Shown: positions 6,509 through 15,922, counted from the first letter of the stretch. The stretch is 64,000 nucleotides of DNA from SABI01 sp963678555 (GCA_963678555.2 CAXXJA010000002.1:62001-126000); one strand, 5' to 3'. Numbers and translations are program-made. The notes: generated by a model not told the origin, from the sequence alone.

Positions 6509-7941
6509 TTCTCACAATAGATATCGGGACGACAAGCTGTAAGGCGGCCATATATACCCGTCAGGGGCTCTGTGTCCACCACGATAGGATCCTCTTTGAC
6601 CCCCACGCGTTCAGCGACGATTACCAGATGGTCGAGACCTTCGCCATCAGTCAGGCTCTCCAGACCCTGATGGGACACATTGCCTCTCCCGGATCCATCG
6701 AGACGATCATCGTCACCGGCAGCGGTCCTTCGCTCGTGCCAGTATGTGAGGAGCCTCAGGTTATCGATGGTGTCCTTCACGCACCGAGCGGTGTCACCAG
6801 GTTGTATCTGGAGAGGAATGCTGTAAACGAGGCTAGGGAGATCTCTGAGATTTCAGGTGCGTTTGTCGATGCCAGCTTCTTCCTTCCAAAGGCGCTGCGT
6901 GTCGCACGTGAGGAACAGGAGCTGTATGGAAAGACGAAGGTGTTTCTCAGTACATACGACTACATCAACTACCTGTTCACCTCAGAGGTGAAGGCCATCA
7001 AGCATGCCCGGGACGCCGGAAGGTGGTACTATGATGATGAGCTGCTCGCAGCCCTTTCCCTGGATGAGCGGAAGTTTGCTCCCCTGATATATCCGGGGGA
7101 TCTCATCGGTACGGTATCACAACGGGCACGGTCCGTGTTCTCCCTCCGTGAAGGGGTAAAGGTCGTTGCAGGCGGTCCCGACTTCATCATATCTATTCTC
7201 GGAAGCGGGGCGGTCACGCCCTCCCTGGTCTGTGACCGCAGCGGCACGAGTGAAGGGATCAATGTCTGCTCCCTCACACCGATCGATGATGACCGGCTCA
7301 TGTCGTTCCTTCATCCGGTGGAACCGCTGTACAACATCAGCGGGATCATCAACACGTCGGGGAAGGCTGTGTCGTGGGTCAAGGAGCTTCTCAACCTCAG
7401 GGACTATTCCTTCGAGGAGCTCTACGGGAAGGTTTCCTCTCTCCCTGATTCTTCTCCGCGGCCGGTGTTTCTCCCCTACCTTGCAGGGGAGCGTGCACCT
7501 GTGTGGGACCCTGATGCACGAGGTGTGTTCAGCGGTCTGACTCTCTCGAGTGATCCCATAGTCCTGGTACGGAGTGTCGTGGAGGGGACGCTTTTTGCTG
7601 TACGGGATGTCATCGAGACGATCGAGTCGTGCGGGATCCCGGTAGGAAGTCTCCGGACGATAGGAGGGGGAAGTCAATACGGGGTGCTGCAGCAGATGAA
7701 GGCAGATATCACCGGCCGGTCAGTCGGCGTTCCGGCGGCACAGGATGCGGAGATGTCCGGTGCTATGATACTCGCTCAGGTCGCTGACGGGTACTACGGG
7801 AGTCTTGATGAGGCATCACTCGCCCTGGTCGGTTTTTCTGCATGGTATGAGCCCGATGAAAGGAACAGGGAGAGGTATGACGAACTGTTTGCCCATTACC
7901 GCCACCTCTATGAGGCACTCAAGGGAAGGTGGGTTATATGA
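6505..7941 (+). CDS. FGGY-family carbohydrate kinase (xylulokinase-like)
   Basis: The 478-aa protein has both actin-like ATPase halves: phosphate-1 loop MILTIDIGTTSCKAAIY at the N-terminus, and the second ATP site GGGSQYGVLQQMKADITGR with GAMILA near residues 390-420. It would phosphorylate a sugar or polyol entering through the BMP-type ABC importer encoded just downstream on the same strand. GGAGGGAAAGG directly precedes the ATG. The catalytic-base region GGPDFI (about 223) is present. The substrate cannot be told from sequence; xylulose, ribulose and related sugars are all possible. Confidence 0.9.
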   Translation: MILTIDIGTTSCKAAIYTRQGLCVHHDRILFDPHAFSDDYQMVETFAISQALQTLMGHIASPGSIETIIVTGSGPSLVPVCEEPQVIDGVLHAPSGVTRLYLERNAVNEAREISEISGAFVDASFFLPKALRVAREEQELYGKTKVFLSTYDYINYLFTSEVKAIKHARDAGRWYYDDELLAALSLDERKFAPLIYPGDLIGTVSQRARSVFSLREGVKVVAGGPDFIISILGSGAVTPSLVCDRSGTSEGINVCSLTPIDDDRLMSFLHPVEPLYNISGIINTSGKAVSWVKELLNLRDYSFEELYGKVSSLPDSSPRPVFLPYLAGERAPVWDPDARGVFSGLTLSSDPIVLVRSVVEGTLFAVRDVIETIESCGIPVGSLRTIGGGSQYGVLQQMKADITGRSVGVPAAQDAEMSGAMILAQVADGYYGSLDEASLALVGFSAWYEPDERNRERYDELFAHYRHLYEALKGRWVI

Positions 7942-8022
7942 TAGATGAGTGTATGGAGTCTTTTTTTGAGGTGTGATATCCTCTGGTTCACACACAGGTA
8001 CCGATGTAAAGAGGGGGAAACC

Positions 8023-9063
8023 ATGAATATCCGTCACAAAGCCATCCTGATAAGTCTGCTTATTACAGTGCTTCTTGCACCGCTCGGTGCTGCAGGGACA
8101 CAGGAGACCTCGTCTGAGGAAGAGATGTCGGTTCTGGTGTTCATCACCGGTGTCACCGACGGTTCACCTCCCTATGAGACGATGGTTGAGGGAGCGCTGG
8201 AGTTTGCCTCTGCTCATGAACAGGTGACGGTGAAAGTCTTCGAAGCCGGATTCAATCAGGCCCAGTGGGAAGAGCAGCTCACTTCTCTGGTTGCCACCGG
8301 AGCCTATGACGTGGTGCTCGGGACGAACCCTTCTTTTCCCGAAATCTGCGAGCGAGTGGGCAGGAAGTTCCCTGACCAGAAGTTCATCGTGACGGATGCC
8401 TACCTGGAGGGAAACACTCAGATCAGAACGTATCTGTTCAACCAGTATGAGCAGTCGCTGTTTCTCGGATACCTTGCAGGCCTGGTCACTACAAGTGACA
8501 TGGAGGGAGCCAACAGTGATCTGAAGATAGGGTTCATCACAGCTCAGGAATTTCCGCTCCTCAACAAACATATGGTACCCGGATTCCTTACAGGTGCTCA
8601 GATGGTCAACAGCAATATCACTCTGGATTACCGTGTGATCGGGAACTGGTTTGATGCGAACAAGACCGCGGAGCTGGCTCAGTCGATGGTAGACAATGGT
8701 GTGGACGTATTTGCAGTCATCGCCGGAGGAGCCGCCCAGGGACTGTTCAAGGTGGCCCGTGACCGCGGCGTCTATGTTGTACACCACAATACCAATGAAT
8801 ATGATATGATCCCGCCGTTCGTTGTCGGAAGCGGATCGATGGAACAGAAGAAGGTCACGATGGAGGCCCTTCAGGAGGTTTTTGATGGAACCGTTGCATA
8901 CGGGAAGGCTTCAGTTGTAGGGCTCGCCGAAGGGTATATCCGATTCATTGACGAGGACCCGCTGTATCAGCAGGCGGTTCCTGAACAGATCAGGGAGCAA
9001 TTCGCACAGTTCCTCAATGCCCTGGAGAGCGGAGAGATTACCTACACCCTGCCGGCACTTTAG
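8023..9063 (+). CDS. BMP-family periplasmic solute-binding protein of an ABC importer
   Basis: I chose the ATG at 8023 (346 aa), with GAGGGGG 6 nt upstream. An in-frame ATG at 7945 lacks one and would spoil the signal peptide. The N-terminus MNIRHKAILISLLITVLLAPLG is a signal peptide ending AAG-TQ, without a lipobox cysteine. The body follows the Med/BMP (PnrA) pattern: GFNQAQWEEQL, the hinge VVLGTNPSFP, DVFAVIAGGAAQGLFKVARD, and a C-terminal GEITYTLP. Characterised BMP proteins bind nucleosides, but the kinase neighbour suggests a sugar-type ligand here. Confidence 0.9.
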   Translation: MNIRHKAILISLLITVLLAPLGAAGTQETSSEEEMSVLVFITGVTDGSPPYETMVEGALEFASAHEQVTVKVFEAGFNQAQWEEQLTSLVATGAYDVVLGTNPSFPEICERVGRKFPDQKFIVTDAYLEGNTQIRTYLFNQYEQSLFLGYLAGLVTTSDMEGANSDLKIGFITAQEFPLLNKHMVPGFLTGAQMVNSNITLDYRVIGNWFDANKTAELAQSMVDNGVDVFAVIAGGAAQGLFKVARDRGVYVVHHNTNEYDMIPPFVVGSGSMEQKKVTMEALQEVFDGTVAYGKASVVGLAEGYIRFIDEDPLYQQAVPEQIREQFAQFLNALESGEITYTLPAL

Positions 9064-9089
9064 CGTAAATCCATGAGAACGGAGTTCCT

Positions 9090-10634
9090 ATGACAGCAGC
9101 AGTCAGGATGAAATCTATCACAAAGATCTACCCGGAGACTCAGAAGCGGGCCAATGATCAGGTTGATTTCACCCTTCTGCCTGCAGAGATTCTCTCTTTG
9201 GCAGGAGAGAACGGTGCAGGGAAGACCACTCTCATGAAAATCCTCTACGGGTTGACCGCCTGTGATAGCGGGGAGATCAGAGTGCACGGCCAGACGTTTG
9301 TCCACCCGTCTCCCATAGAGGCAGGAAGACGGGGAATAGGGATGGTACACCAGCACTTCATGCTGGTGGAGGAGTTCACCGTCACAGAGAACGTCGTCCT
9401 CGGGGAGGAATCCACATTCCGAACAGGAATGCTCGACCGACGAAAGAACCGGCAGAGGGTAGCTTCACTGATACAGAAACACCATTTCTCACTCTCTCCT
9501 GATGACCGAGTCATGAGTCTCAGTGTGGGACAGAAACAGCAGGTGGAGATTCTGAAGATGTTGATGAGGGATGTCGATATCCTGATTCTTGATGAGCCCA
9601 CCTCGGTACTGACGCAGCTTGAGATCGATTCTCTGTTCAAGACACTGCGGAAACTCAAAAGTCACGGAGTGTCCATCATTCTCATCACCCATAAGCTGCA
9701 CGAGATCAAGGATATTTCGGACAGGGTAGCCGTTATGAGGGAGGGGAGAATGGTGGGAGTCTATGAAACCTCTTCCGTCAGTGAAGAGGATATCGCACGT
9801 GCGATGATGGGTGATGAAGGACTTTCTGTCGTTCGTAAAGAGCGGCACCTGCTGAGTGAGAAACCGGTTCTCTCCTTTGATCACGTCTCCCTGATCCGTC
9901 ACAATCAGGACCATCCTCTGCTTGACGATATCAGTTTTACGCTCCATCCGGGAGAGATCCTCGGGTGTGCGGCCATAAGCGGTAACGGACTGGGACAGCT
10001 GGAGTCAGTCCTTCTAGGAAACCTTCCGGTGAGTGCCGGGGAGATCCGTTACCACGATGAGGTGCTCACCAGTGTTCATCACCCTGCGACGACCAGGAAG
10101 CGGGGAATTCCCTTCGTCCCCAGTGACAGACTGTACACGGGCTGCTCGCTGAGTGCGAAGGTCAGTGATAATGTGATTGCGACACGTCGGAACAGGTTCT
10201 TCCCTCCATTCAACGTACGACGTACGGAGATCGAATCCCACACATCGCAGCTCATCGATACCTACGGGATCTCTGCGGCTCCAGGATCTCTTATGGGGAC
10301 GCTCAGCGGCGGCGGTATCCAGAAGGTGATCCTCGCCCGTGAGATCGAGAGCATCGATGATCTCATCATCTGCTGTGAGCCCACCTGGGGGCTTGATGTG
10401 AACTCCACTGCCTTTATTCACCGTCAGATTGTACAGCTGCGGAATAACGGGGTAGGTGTCCTGCTCATCTCCAGTAATATTGACGAGATCCTCGCGCTGT
10501 CGGACCGTCTTCTTGTGTTCAGCCGCGGGGGAGTCTCCGCCAGATTCTCCTCCTCGGAGGTGACCTCGCTCACCAAGGAGGAGCTTTCTCCCTTCCTCCT
10601 GGGGAAAAAGCGGATGGAGGTGAGAGGTGCATAG
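9090..10634 (+). CDS. Sugar/nucleoside ABC transporter ATP-binding protein (two fused NBDs)
   Basis: The 514-aa protein has an intact first nucleotide-binding domain (Walker A GENGAGKTT near 37, signature LSVGQKQQVEI, Walker B LILDEPTSVLT). The second domain has a degenerate Walker A (AISGNGLGQLES) and signature LSGGGIQKVILARE. This arrangement is normal for RbsA/YufO-type ATPases serving BMP importers. It drives uptake through the two permeases encoded next. CGGAG precedes the start. It overlaps the following permease gene by 8 nt. Confidence 0.95.
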   Translation: MTAAVRMKSITKIYPETQKRANDQVDFTLLPAEILSLAGENGAGKTTLMKILYGLTACDSGEIRVHGQTFVHPSPIEAGRRGIGMVHQHFMLVEEFTVTENVVLGEESTFRTGMLDRRKNRQRVASLIQKHHFSLSPDDRVMSLSVGQKQQVEILKMLMRDVDILILDEPTSVLTQLEIDSLFKTLRKLKSHGVSIILITHKLHEIKDISDRVAVMREGRMVGVYETSSVSEEDIARAMMGDEGLSVVRKERHLLSEKPVLSFDHVSLIRHNQDHPLLDDISFTLHPGEILGCAAISGNGLGQLESVLLGNLPVSAGEIRYHDEVLTSVHHPATTRKRGIPFVPSDRLYTGCSLSAKVSDNVIATRRNRFFPPFNVRRTEIESHTSQLIDTYGISAAPGSLMGTLSGGGIQKVILAREIESIDDLIICCEPTWGLDVNSTAFIHRQIVQLRNNGVGVLLISSNIDEILALSDRLLVFSRGGVSARFSSSEVTSLTKEELSPFLLGKKRMEVRGA

Positions 10635-11679
10635 GATAGAGCGTTTCAGTGTGCTTGAATATTTCTTCCGGTCTCTGTTCGGTATCCTCGCTATCGTGCT
10701 TCTCTCTGTTCTCATGCTCATCGCGGCCATCTTCCTTCTCAGTGAGGAACCGATGACGAGTATCATCAGCTTCTTCACAGGCCCGTTCAATTCCCTGTAC
10801 TCCATAGGCAATATGATAGACCACGCCGTTCCCCTGGCTCTCGGAGCCGTGGGTATAGCACTGGCCATGCGTTCGGGCAATATGAATATCGGCGGGGAAG
10901 GTCAGGTATATGCGGGAGCGCTGGTGACAACCATCGTCGCTCTCGCCCTGCCCGGCTGGGGACTGGCAGGGATCCTTCTCGCGCTCACTGCATCGATGCT
11001 GGTCAGCGGGAGTGTCGCCGGTCTCAGCGGATGGCTCAGGGAACGGTGGGATGTCAGTGACCTGATCACGACCTTCCTCCTTTCCAATATCATCATCCTC
11101 ATAGTTGACTATATGGTCGCCTATCCGTTCGTGGATCCTCAGACGAATCTGATCAGTACCCGTTTCATTGACGCCTCCTATCATCTGCCGATCATCCTTC
11201 CCCCCTCGCAGCTGAATATCGCACTGATCATCGCTCTGGGGGCTGTTCTGGCCGCTCACCTGTTCCTGTATCGAAGCAGGACGGGCTTCGAGCTGAGAAT
11301 GATGGGGGACAATGAGAGTTTCGCCCGGTACGCCGGAGTGGACCATCGGTTGTACCGGATACTCCCGATGAGCCTCAGCGGTGCATTGTACGGACTCGGT
11401 GGTGCTCTTGCAATACTCGGGACCTACCACGCAACGATCAAGTCTTTCTCGTCAGGTCTGGGGTGGAATGCTCTGCTTGTGGCTCTCATAGCACGGTTCA
11501 AACCGGCAGCGATCATCCCGGCATCACTCTTTTTTGCCTACATCGATGCAGGGGCACGCTCTGCAATGTTCTATTCGGACGTCACCTATGAGATCGCCTA
11601 TATCGTCCAGGCTGTCATCTTCTTCCTGATCTCCTCCAGAGTGCTCCAGCGTCTTGCGCTGGGAAGGAGGCGAGTATGA
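10627..11679 (+). CDS. ABC transporter permease 1 of the BMP-type importer
   Basis: The 350-aa polytopic membrane protein has the conserved RbsC/YufP region GSGNMNIGGEGQ-like (RSGNMNIGGEGQVYAGAL, about 82-99) and the coupling-loop motif RYAGVDHRLYRILPMSLSGALYGLGGAL. I used the GTG at 10627, with GGAGG 8 nt before it; it overlaps the ATPase stop. It forms the heteromeric channel with the next gene product. Confidence 0.92.
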   Translation: MHRIERFSVLEYFFRSLFGILAIVLLSVLMLIAAIFLLSEEPMTSIISFFTGPFNSLYSIGNMIDHAVPLALGAVGIALAMRSGNMNIGGEGQVYAGALVTTIVALALPGWGLAGILLALTASMLVSGSVAGLSGWLRERWDVSDLITTFLLSNIIILIVDYMVAYPFVDPQTNLISTRFIDASYHLPIILPPSQLNIALIIALGAVLAAHLFLYRSRTGFELRMMGDNESFARYAGVDHRLYRILPMSLSGALYGLGGALAILGTYHATIKSFSSGLGWNALLVALIARFKPAAIIPASLFFAYIDAGARSAMFYSDVTYEIAYIVQAVIFFLISSRVLQRLALGRRRV

Positions 11680-12578
11680 TGCAGGTCCTGACGAACCTGA
11701 GCGTGAGTGCCATCACCATCATGGCGCCCCTTTTACTGGCGGCGACAGGGGGGCTGTTCACTGAACTCTCTGGGATGCTCAATATCGCTCTGGAAGGACT
11801 GATGCTTGTTGGCGCCTTCGCTTCTATAGCGGGTGTCTATTTCACAGACTCTCTTGTGCTGGGACTGATGATAGGAGTCGCCAGCAGCGTACTGCTTTCG
11901 ATGATCCTTGCTACGGTCACCCTCTACCTGAAGGCGAATGTATTCATTACCGGCCTCGCTGCAAACCTCTTCGCTTCCGGGATAACGGTCATTCTCTCGT
12001 TCCATCTGTTCGGAAACAGGGGAGTCATCACCTTCGATGCCCTCAGGGATCTACCCGATCTGTTCACCCGGTATGCACAGAAGCTGCCTCTGATAGCAGG
12101 CTATCACATACTCACCTACCTCTCTGTCGTGCTGCTGTTTGCTGCCTGGGTTCTTCTGTATCGGACTCCCTTTGGTCTGAGACTGAGGGGTGTCGGGCTT
12201 CATGAGCAGGCCCTTGCCTCACTCGGTCTCAGTCCTCACCGATACCGTCTCATTGCATGTGTTCTCTCGGGCATGTACGCCGGACTTGGCGGGGCGGCTC
12301 TCTCTCTCCACCTCGGTTCGTTCGTACCGAATATCACAGCCGGTCGCGGCTGGATTGCACTTGTGGCAGTTTTTCTCGGTCAGAGAAGGCCTATAGGGAT
12401 TCTTTTTGCTTCGTTTATCTTCGCCTTTGCCGAGGCCTTCAGCAACTACGCGCAGGGAGCCTGGAGTGTTCCGTCGGACTTCCTCCTTGCCATCCCCTAC
12501 GCCATTTCGCTGTTTGCGATCATCTTCTACTCGGTGTTCGAGACACGCAAGAAACGAGTAGAGTATCGCAAAGGCTGA
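11676..12578 (+). CDS. ABC transporter permease 2 of the BMP-type importer
   Basis: The 300-aa membrane protein pairs with the preceding permease. It carries TELSGMLNIALEGLMLVGAF near residue 30 and the cytoplasmic coupling segment GLRLRGVGLHEQALASLGLSPHRYR, both typical of YufQ-type subunits. The start overlaps the previous stop (ATGA). It is the last gene of the kinase-BMP-ATPase-permease operon and ends 7 bp from a convergent gene, so there is no room for a separate terminator. Confidence 0.92.
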   Translation: MMQVLTNLSVSAITIMAPLLLAATGGLFTELSGMLNIALEGLMLVGAFASIAGVYFTDSLVLGLMIGVASSVLLSMILATVTLYLKANVFITGLAANLFASGITVILSFHLFGNRGVITFDALRDLPDLFTRYAQKLPLIAGYHILTYLSVVLLFAAWVLLYRTPFGLRLRGVGLHEQALASLGLSPHRYRLIACVLSGMYAGLGGAALSLHLGSFVPNITAGRGWIALVAVFLGQRRPIGILFASFIFAFAEAFSNYAQGAWSVPSDFLLAIPYAISLFAIIFYSVFETRKKRVEYRKG

Positions 12579-12585
12579 ACATCTT

Positions 12586-12957
12586 CTACTGTCTCCAGAA
12601 GGTCATGCAATCACGCTTCTGATCGATAGTGTATGAGATAATCTGCTTCAGCAGGTCGTAATTGACTTCCTGACTGTTGCCGATCCTCCACACCTTCTTC
12701 CCGTGCGTGTACCCGGCATGCTCGATTCGTTCGGCGAACGCATCGATTTCCGCCTTCTCCTGACCTACAGATATGTGGTTTTTTACTGTTGAAAACGCTA
12801 TGATGAACGTTCCATGGTCTGTGTACATCGGTTGGTTCCACGCGATGCGGCCTTCCAGGTGAGGAAAGGTCTCTTCTATCATTGTGAATATACTGTTCAG
12901 GCGTGAGCGCTGAAAGTCATCAGAAATGGTCCGCAGATGGTCATCGAATATCTTCAT
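12586..12957 (-). CDS. DUF1801-family protein (YdhG-like)
   Basis: The 123-aa protein matches the DUF1801 pattern: FTMIEETFPHLEGRIAWNQPMYTDHGTFIIAFSTVKNHISVG, followed by GKKVWRIGNSQEVNYDLLKQII. The family is small and cytoplasmic, and some members have been proposed as iron chaperones. Its start overlaps the stop of the upstream PfkB kinase gene (ATGA), so the two are translationally coupled. No function can be assigned from the neighbour. Confidence 0.8.
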   Translation of the reverse strand: MKIFDDHLRTISDDFQRSRLNSIFTMIEETFPHLEGRIAWNQPMYTDHGTFIIAFSTVKNHISVGQEKAEIDAFAERIEHAGYTHGKKVWRIGNSQEVNYDLLKQIISYTIDQKRDCMTFWRQ

Positions 12958-13955
12958 GTCCTTGTATTCTCCTTCTGCACAGGTTCCGGCACAGTAACGG
13001 GTTCACCGGTGTGGCTGTGCAACGAGATATCGTTCCCGGCGATGGTGCCCGGTTTGAGGTTCAGCGCATTGGCTCTGCCGCATGCAGCTGCGATGGATAT
13101 GCAGCGGGAAAGAGGATAGCCGTTATGGATACCGTAGGCAAGTCCGGCAGTGAACGAGTCACCGCATCCGATGGTGTTTACTGGAGTGACCTTCTCTACA
13201 GGGGTCTGAACAATTTCGCCTTTCTCGATTGAGTACACAGCCTTCGCTCCCTGGGTGAGAACCGTACTGACCGAGAACTCCTGTTCGAGCGAGAGCATCT
13301 TCTCCTTGACGGCCTGAAGGACATGGTTGTCTGTCTCATGTTCTCTGAAGGTGTGTTCGGGGAAGAGAGTTTCAGAAAACTCTTTGAGGTTGGGTTTGAT
13401 GATGGTGGGAGAGAATGGGAGGGATTCAAGGAGGTCCTTCCCTTTCACATCAAGGATGACCTTCTTCCCCCTGGACGTTGCCTCCCTGACCATCCAGGGG
13501 ATAATATCATCACGATATCCTGCAGCCTTCGTCCCGCTTATGGTGATGGTATCCACTTCATCAAGAGCTTCTTTGTACAGTTCTCTTACCAGAGAATCGG
13601 TGGTGTCACTGACGCTTCTGGCTTCTTCCACGATCTCTGTGACGGTATGACGATCTGAGTTGATCAGGGTATAGCAGAGGCGGATCTCACTGAGCGATTC
13701 CGCGGCACGCACCCTCACTCCTTCTTCTGTAAGCATATCGAGAAAGGTCTGCCTGAACAGACCTCCTGCATGTGTGAGGTGAATCGTGGAAGCGCCCAGC
13801 TCGGTCAGAACCCGTGCAGTGTTCGCTCCCTTCCCTGCCACCGAGAAGAGATGGGAGTCACTCCTGTTCACCTCGTTTTCCCATAGGTGCGGTAACACGA
13901 TGGTCTTCTGCATGACGGGGTTCAGTCCCACAGCCAGTATGCTCTTTTGCTTCAT
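12954..13955 (-). CDS. PfkB-family hexose kinase (1-phosphofructokinase type)
   Basis: This ribokinase-fold enzyme has the N-terminal glycine motif SVAGKGANTARVLTELG (about 35-50). The C-terminal PfkB signature NTIGCGDSFTAGLAYG carries the anion hole and the catalytic Asp (GCGD). The N-terminal GLNPVMQKTI strand is typical of 1-phosphofructokinase and tagatose-6-phosphate kinase. TTGGAGG 5 nt before the ATG at 13955 fixes the start; an in-frame ATG at 13967 lacks one. TTGACT (14010-14015, minus strand) with a 17-18 bp spacer is a likely -35 box. No phosphotransferase genes adjoin, so the substrate is uncertain. Confidence 0.9.
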   Translation of the reverse strand: MKQKSILAVGLNPVMQKTIVLPHLWENEVNRSDSHLFSVAGKGANTARVLTELGASTIHLTHAGGLFRQTFLDMLTEEGVRVRAAESLSEIRLCYTLINSDRHTVTEIVEEARSVSDTTDSLVRELYKEALDEVDTITISGTKAAGYRDDIIPWMVREATSRGKKVILDVKGKDLLESLPFSPTIIKPNLKEFSETLFPEHTFREHETDNHVLQAVKEKMLSLEQEFSVSTVLTQGAKAVYSIEKGEIVQTPVEKVTPVNTIGCGDSFTAGLAYGIHNGYPLSRCISIAAACGRANALNLKPGTIAGNDISLHSHTGEPVTVPEPVQKENTRT

Positions 13956-14114
13956 GACAGCCTCCAAGGAATGACATCAGGAGAAATAGTGCCCTGTAAG
14001 AGCGGTCAGAGTCAACATAGATATGATCCGCATGGTGTCAGAGAAGTGAGAGTACTGGGTCTGGACAGATGCAGAGCAAAGAGCGTTATCACGTCAGCAG
14101 CAGTATTCCTGTGC

Positions 14115-14164
14115 AGACAAAACAAGACCGTCACCCATGTACAGCAGCACCTGTGTGACGGTCT
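14115..14164 (-). terminator. Terminator of tRNA-Arg
   Basis: AGACCGTCAC (14125-14134) pairs perfectly with GTGACGGTCT (14155-14164). On the minus strand the stem is followed by TGTTTTGTCTG. It lies 10 bp beyond the mature tRNA 3' end. The rest of 13956-14114 holds the PfkB-gene leader and nothing else recognised. Confidence 0.75.
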
Positions 14165-14173
14165 AATCTTTTG

Positions 14174-14247
14174 TACCCCGAGTGCGATTCGAACGCACGA
14201 CCCCTTCCTTAGGAGGGAAGTGCTCTATCCAGCTGAGCTATCGGAGC
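14174..14247 (-). tRNA. tRNA-Arg, anticodon CCT
   Basis: The minus strand folds as a 74-nt cloverleaf. The acceptor GCTCCGA pairs with TCGGGGT (two G-U pairs), discriminator A. The D-arm contains AGCTCAGCTGGATAGAGC. The anticodon stem CTTCC/GGAAG encloses the loop CTCCTAA, so the anticodon is CCT and it reads AGG. The T-arm is GTGCG-TTCGAAT-CGCAC. The 3' CCA is not encoded. A terminator follows immediately. Confidence 0.96.
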
Positions 14248-14457
14248 AGACAGCGTACACTTTGGTGGTCGTTGATCCCGATACCGATCCCGTGTACAGC
14301 AGTTGGCATTCTATCGGAAATCGGAAGAAAGGTAAAGATGACCCTGTTTTCTTCAGAGTCCTTACACGCTCTTTTTCATGATTCTAGTAGAAATCTTCGT
14401 TTCAGTGCAGTACAATATGGTGTATCAGAAACTATATGTGATAACCGGAGGAGCACG

Positions 14458-15102
14458 ATGATAATTGAACGAAGGATGACGCGAAACCCTGTAACAGTCA
14501 CTCCAGACATGAGCGTTGCTGAAGCCAATGCGATCATGAAACGTGAGAAGGTCCATCGACTCCCCGTGCTCGACAAGGAACACCATCTCATCGGAATCAT
14601 TTCAGAGAAGGATATCCTCTATGCATCTCCCTCTCCCGTGAGTACCCTCAGTATCCATGAGATGGCCTACCTGCTGAGTCAGCTCACGGTCAAGAAGCTG
14701 ATGACCCATGATGTCGTGACGATCACCAAGGACACGACCGTGGAGGAGGCAGCCAGACTGATGGTCGATCAGGACCTCTCTGCTCTCCCCGTGGTGGAAG
14801 ATGGTTATCTGCTCGGTATCGTGAGCAAGAGTGATCTGTTCAAGGTGCTTCTTGAACTGTTCGGTGCCAGACATTACGGAATCCGTATGAGCTTCCTGGT
14901 TGAGGATAAACCGGGCGCGATCGCTGAGATAAGCAGTGTCCTCGCCTCAAACGGTGTAGATATCATTGCCTTCGGCACGTTCATGGGGACTGACAGCTCG
15001 AATGCTGTGTGTACTATCAAGATGCAGGGAATCACCAAAGATGCTGCTGTGGAGATCATCAGGCCCCATGTGCAGGAGATTCTCGACATTCGCGAGGTAT
15101 AG
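14458..15102 (+). CDS. CBS-pair plus ACT domain protein (AcuB-like)
   Basis: The 214-aa protein has two CBS repeats (about 7-60, with VHRLPVLDKEHHLIGIISEKDIL, and 75-130, with LSALPVVEDGYLLGIVSKSDLF). A C-terminal ACT-like domain (about 138-205, SFLVEDKPGAIAEISSVLASNGVDIIAF) follows. This is the AcuB layout, a cytoplasmic sensor of adenine nucleotides and perhaps amino acids. GGAGGAG 4 nt before the ATG at 14458 sets the start; a longer open frame reaches back through the tRNA and is not used. The smr gene begins immediately after the stop. Confidence 0.88.
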   Translation: MIIERRMTRNPVTVTPDMSVAEANAIMKREKVHRLPVLDKEHHLIGIISEKDILYASPSPVSTLSIHEMAYLLSQLTVKKLMTHDVVTITKDTTVEEAARLMVDQDLSALPVVEDGYLLGIVSKSDLFKVLLELFGARHYGIRMSFLVEDKPGAIAEISSVLASNGVDIIAFGTFMGTDSSNAVCTIKMQGITKDAAVEIIRPHVQEILDIREV

Positions 15103-15540
15103 ATGGATTTCAAGGACATTCTTGAACGGTGGGAACAGAGTCCGGAAGGAAGGAAAGCGGCTGAATCAAGCCGTTTTTCTACGTCTGCACGAGACGGGAG
15201 GGGGGATCGTGCAGGTAGCGCCAGGGTATACGCCACAAGTAAGGCAGCCCTGGGGATTCTCAGGAAACGACCTGATGAGGATACTCTCGACCTGCACGGC
15301 TGTACCCGTGAGGAATCCCGTATCCGGGTTGAAGTATTCCTTCGCGAGTGCGTCGATGCCGGAATGAAGAAGGTTTCCATCATTCACGGCAGAGGCTTGC
15401 ACAGTGAGGGAGGCCAGGGAATCTTGAAACAGGTCGTACGTGAAGAGCTTAAGTCTTCAAAGCACGTACGATGGTACGGAAATGCGCCGCCGGATCAGGG
15501 TGGCAGCGGTTCTACTGTAGTGATTCTTCACAGGAGGTAG
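15103..15540 (+). CDS. Smr-domain protein
   Basis: The 145-aa protein has an unstructured N-terminal 55 residues. The Smr fold follows, with D63-LHG (TLDLHGCTREESRIRVEVFLREC), the HGRGLHSEGG loop at 95-104 and a C-terminal GSTVVILHRR strand. Smr domains nick or bind branched DNA, or cleave RNA in ribosome-rescue roles. It is a stand-alone Smr, not fused to MutS2. Its ATG directly follows the AcuB-like stop codon, so translation is coupled. Confidence 0.85.
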   Translation: MDFKDILERWEQSPEGRKAAESSRFSTSARDGRGDRAGSARVYATSKAALGILRKRPDEDTLDLHGCTREESRIRVEVFLRECVDAGMKKVSIIHGRGLHSEGGQGILKQVVREELKSSKHVRWYGNAPPDQGGSGSTVVILHRR

Positions 15541-15544
15541 GACG

Positions 15545-15763
15545 TTAGCGTTCTCTGTAAATGATTCTGCCCCGTGTGAGATCATAGGGCGACAGAGCTA
15601 CTCGAACGGTATCACCGGGTACGATTCTGATGTAGTGCTTACGCATTTTTCCCGATAGATGCGCCAGTATCACATGTCCGTTGTTGAGTTCCACACGGAA
15701 CATCGTGTTTGGAAGGGCTTCCTTTACAAGACCTTCTACTTCAATTGCTTCTTCTTTAGCCAC
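15545..15763 (-). CDS. infA: Translation initiation factor IF-1
   Basis: The 72-aa OB-fold protein (IEVEGLVKEALPNTMFRVELNNGHVILAHLSGKMRKHYIRIVPGDTVRVALSPYDLTRGRIIYR) is a full-length IF-1, which binds the 30S A site during initiation. The start codon is GTG with GGAGG 5 nt upstream. It stands alone rather than in a ribosomal-protein operon. It is convergent with smr, 4 bp apart, with no clear terminator between them. Confidence 0.97.
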   Translation of the reverse strand: MAKEEAIEVEGLVKEALPNTMFRVELNNGHVILAHLSGKMRKHYIRIVPGDTVRVALSPYDLTRGRIIYRER

Positions 15764-15808
15764 ATATCCTCCAAAAGTGTTTGTCTAAGACAACATATAG
15801 ACTGATGA

Positions 15809-15837
15809 ATTGTAGAAAAAGGATAGGTCTTTGTCAA
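15809..15837 (-). promoter_or_regulatory. Consensus promoter of infA
   Basis: On the minus strand a perfect TTGACA (15832-15837) and TACAAT (15809-15814) are separated by exactly 17 bp, about 45 nt upstream of the infA GTG. It is one of the strongest-looking sigma-70 promoters in the window. Confidence 0.85.
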
Positions 15838-15922
15838 CTCTTCCTGCCGTGCTGTACTCCATGTAGGTGACGCGTCTCATGTTCTTTCTGTATCGACATT
15901 TCTCGATCCTCCGTCTGATAGG

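Noticed and set aside
14174..14247. tRNA-Arg as an integration site of a mobile element
   Set aside because: No integrase, no direct repeat of the tRNA 3' end and no foreign gene block were seen on either side.
14182..14457. Longer N-terminus for the CBS/ACT protein
   Set aside because: The extension is translated from tRNA-Arg antisense sequence; GGAGGAG directly before the ATG at 14458 marks the real start.
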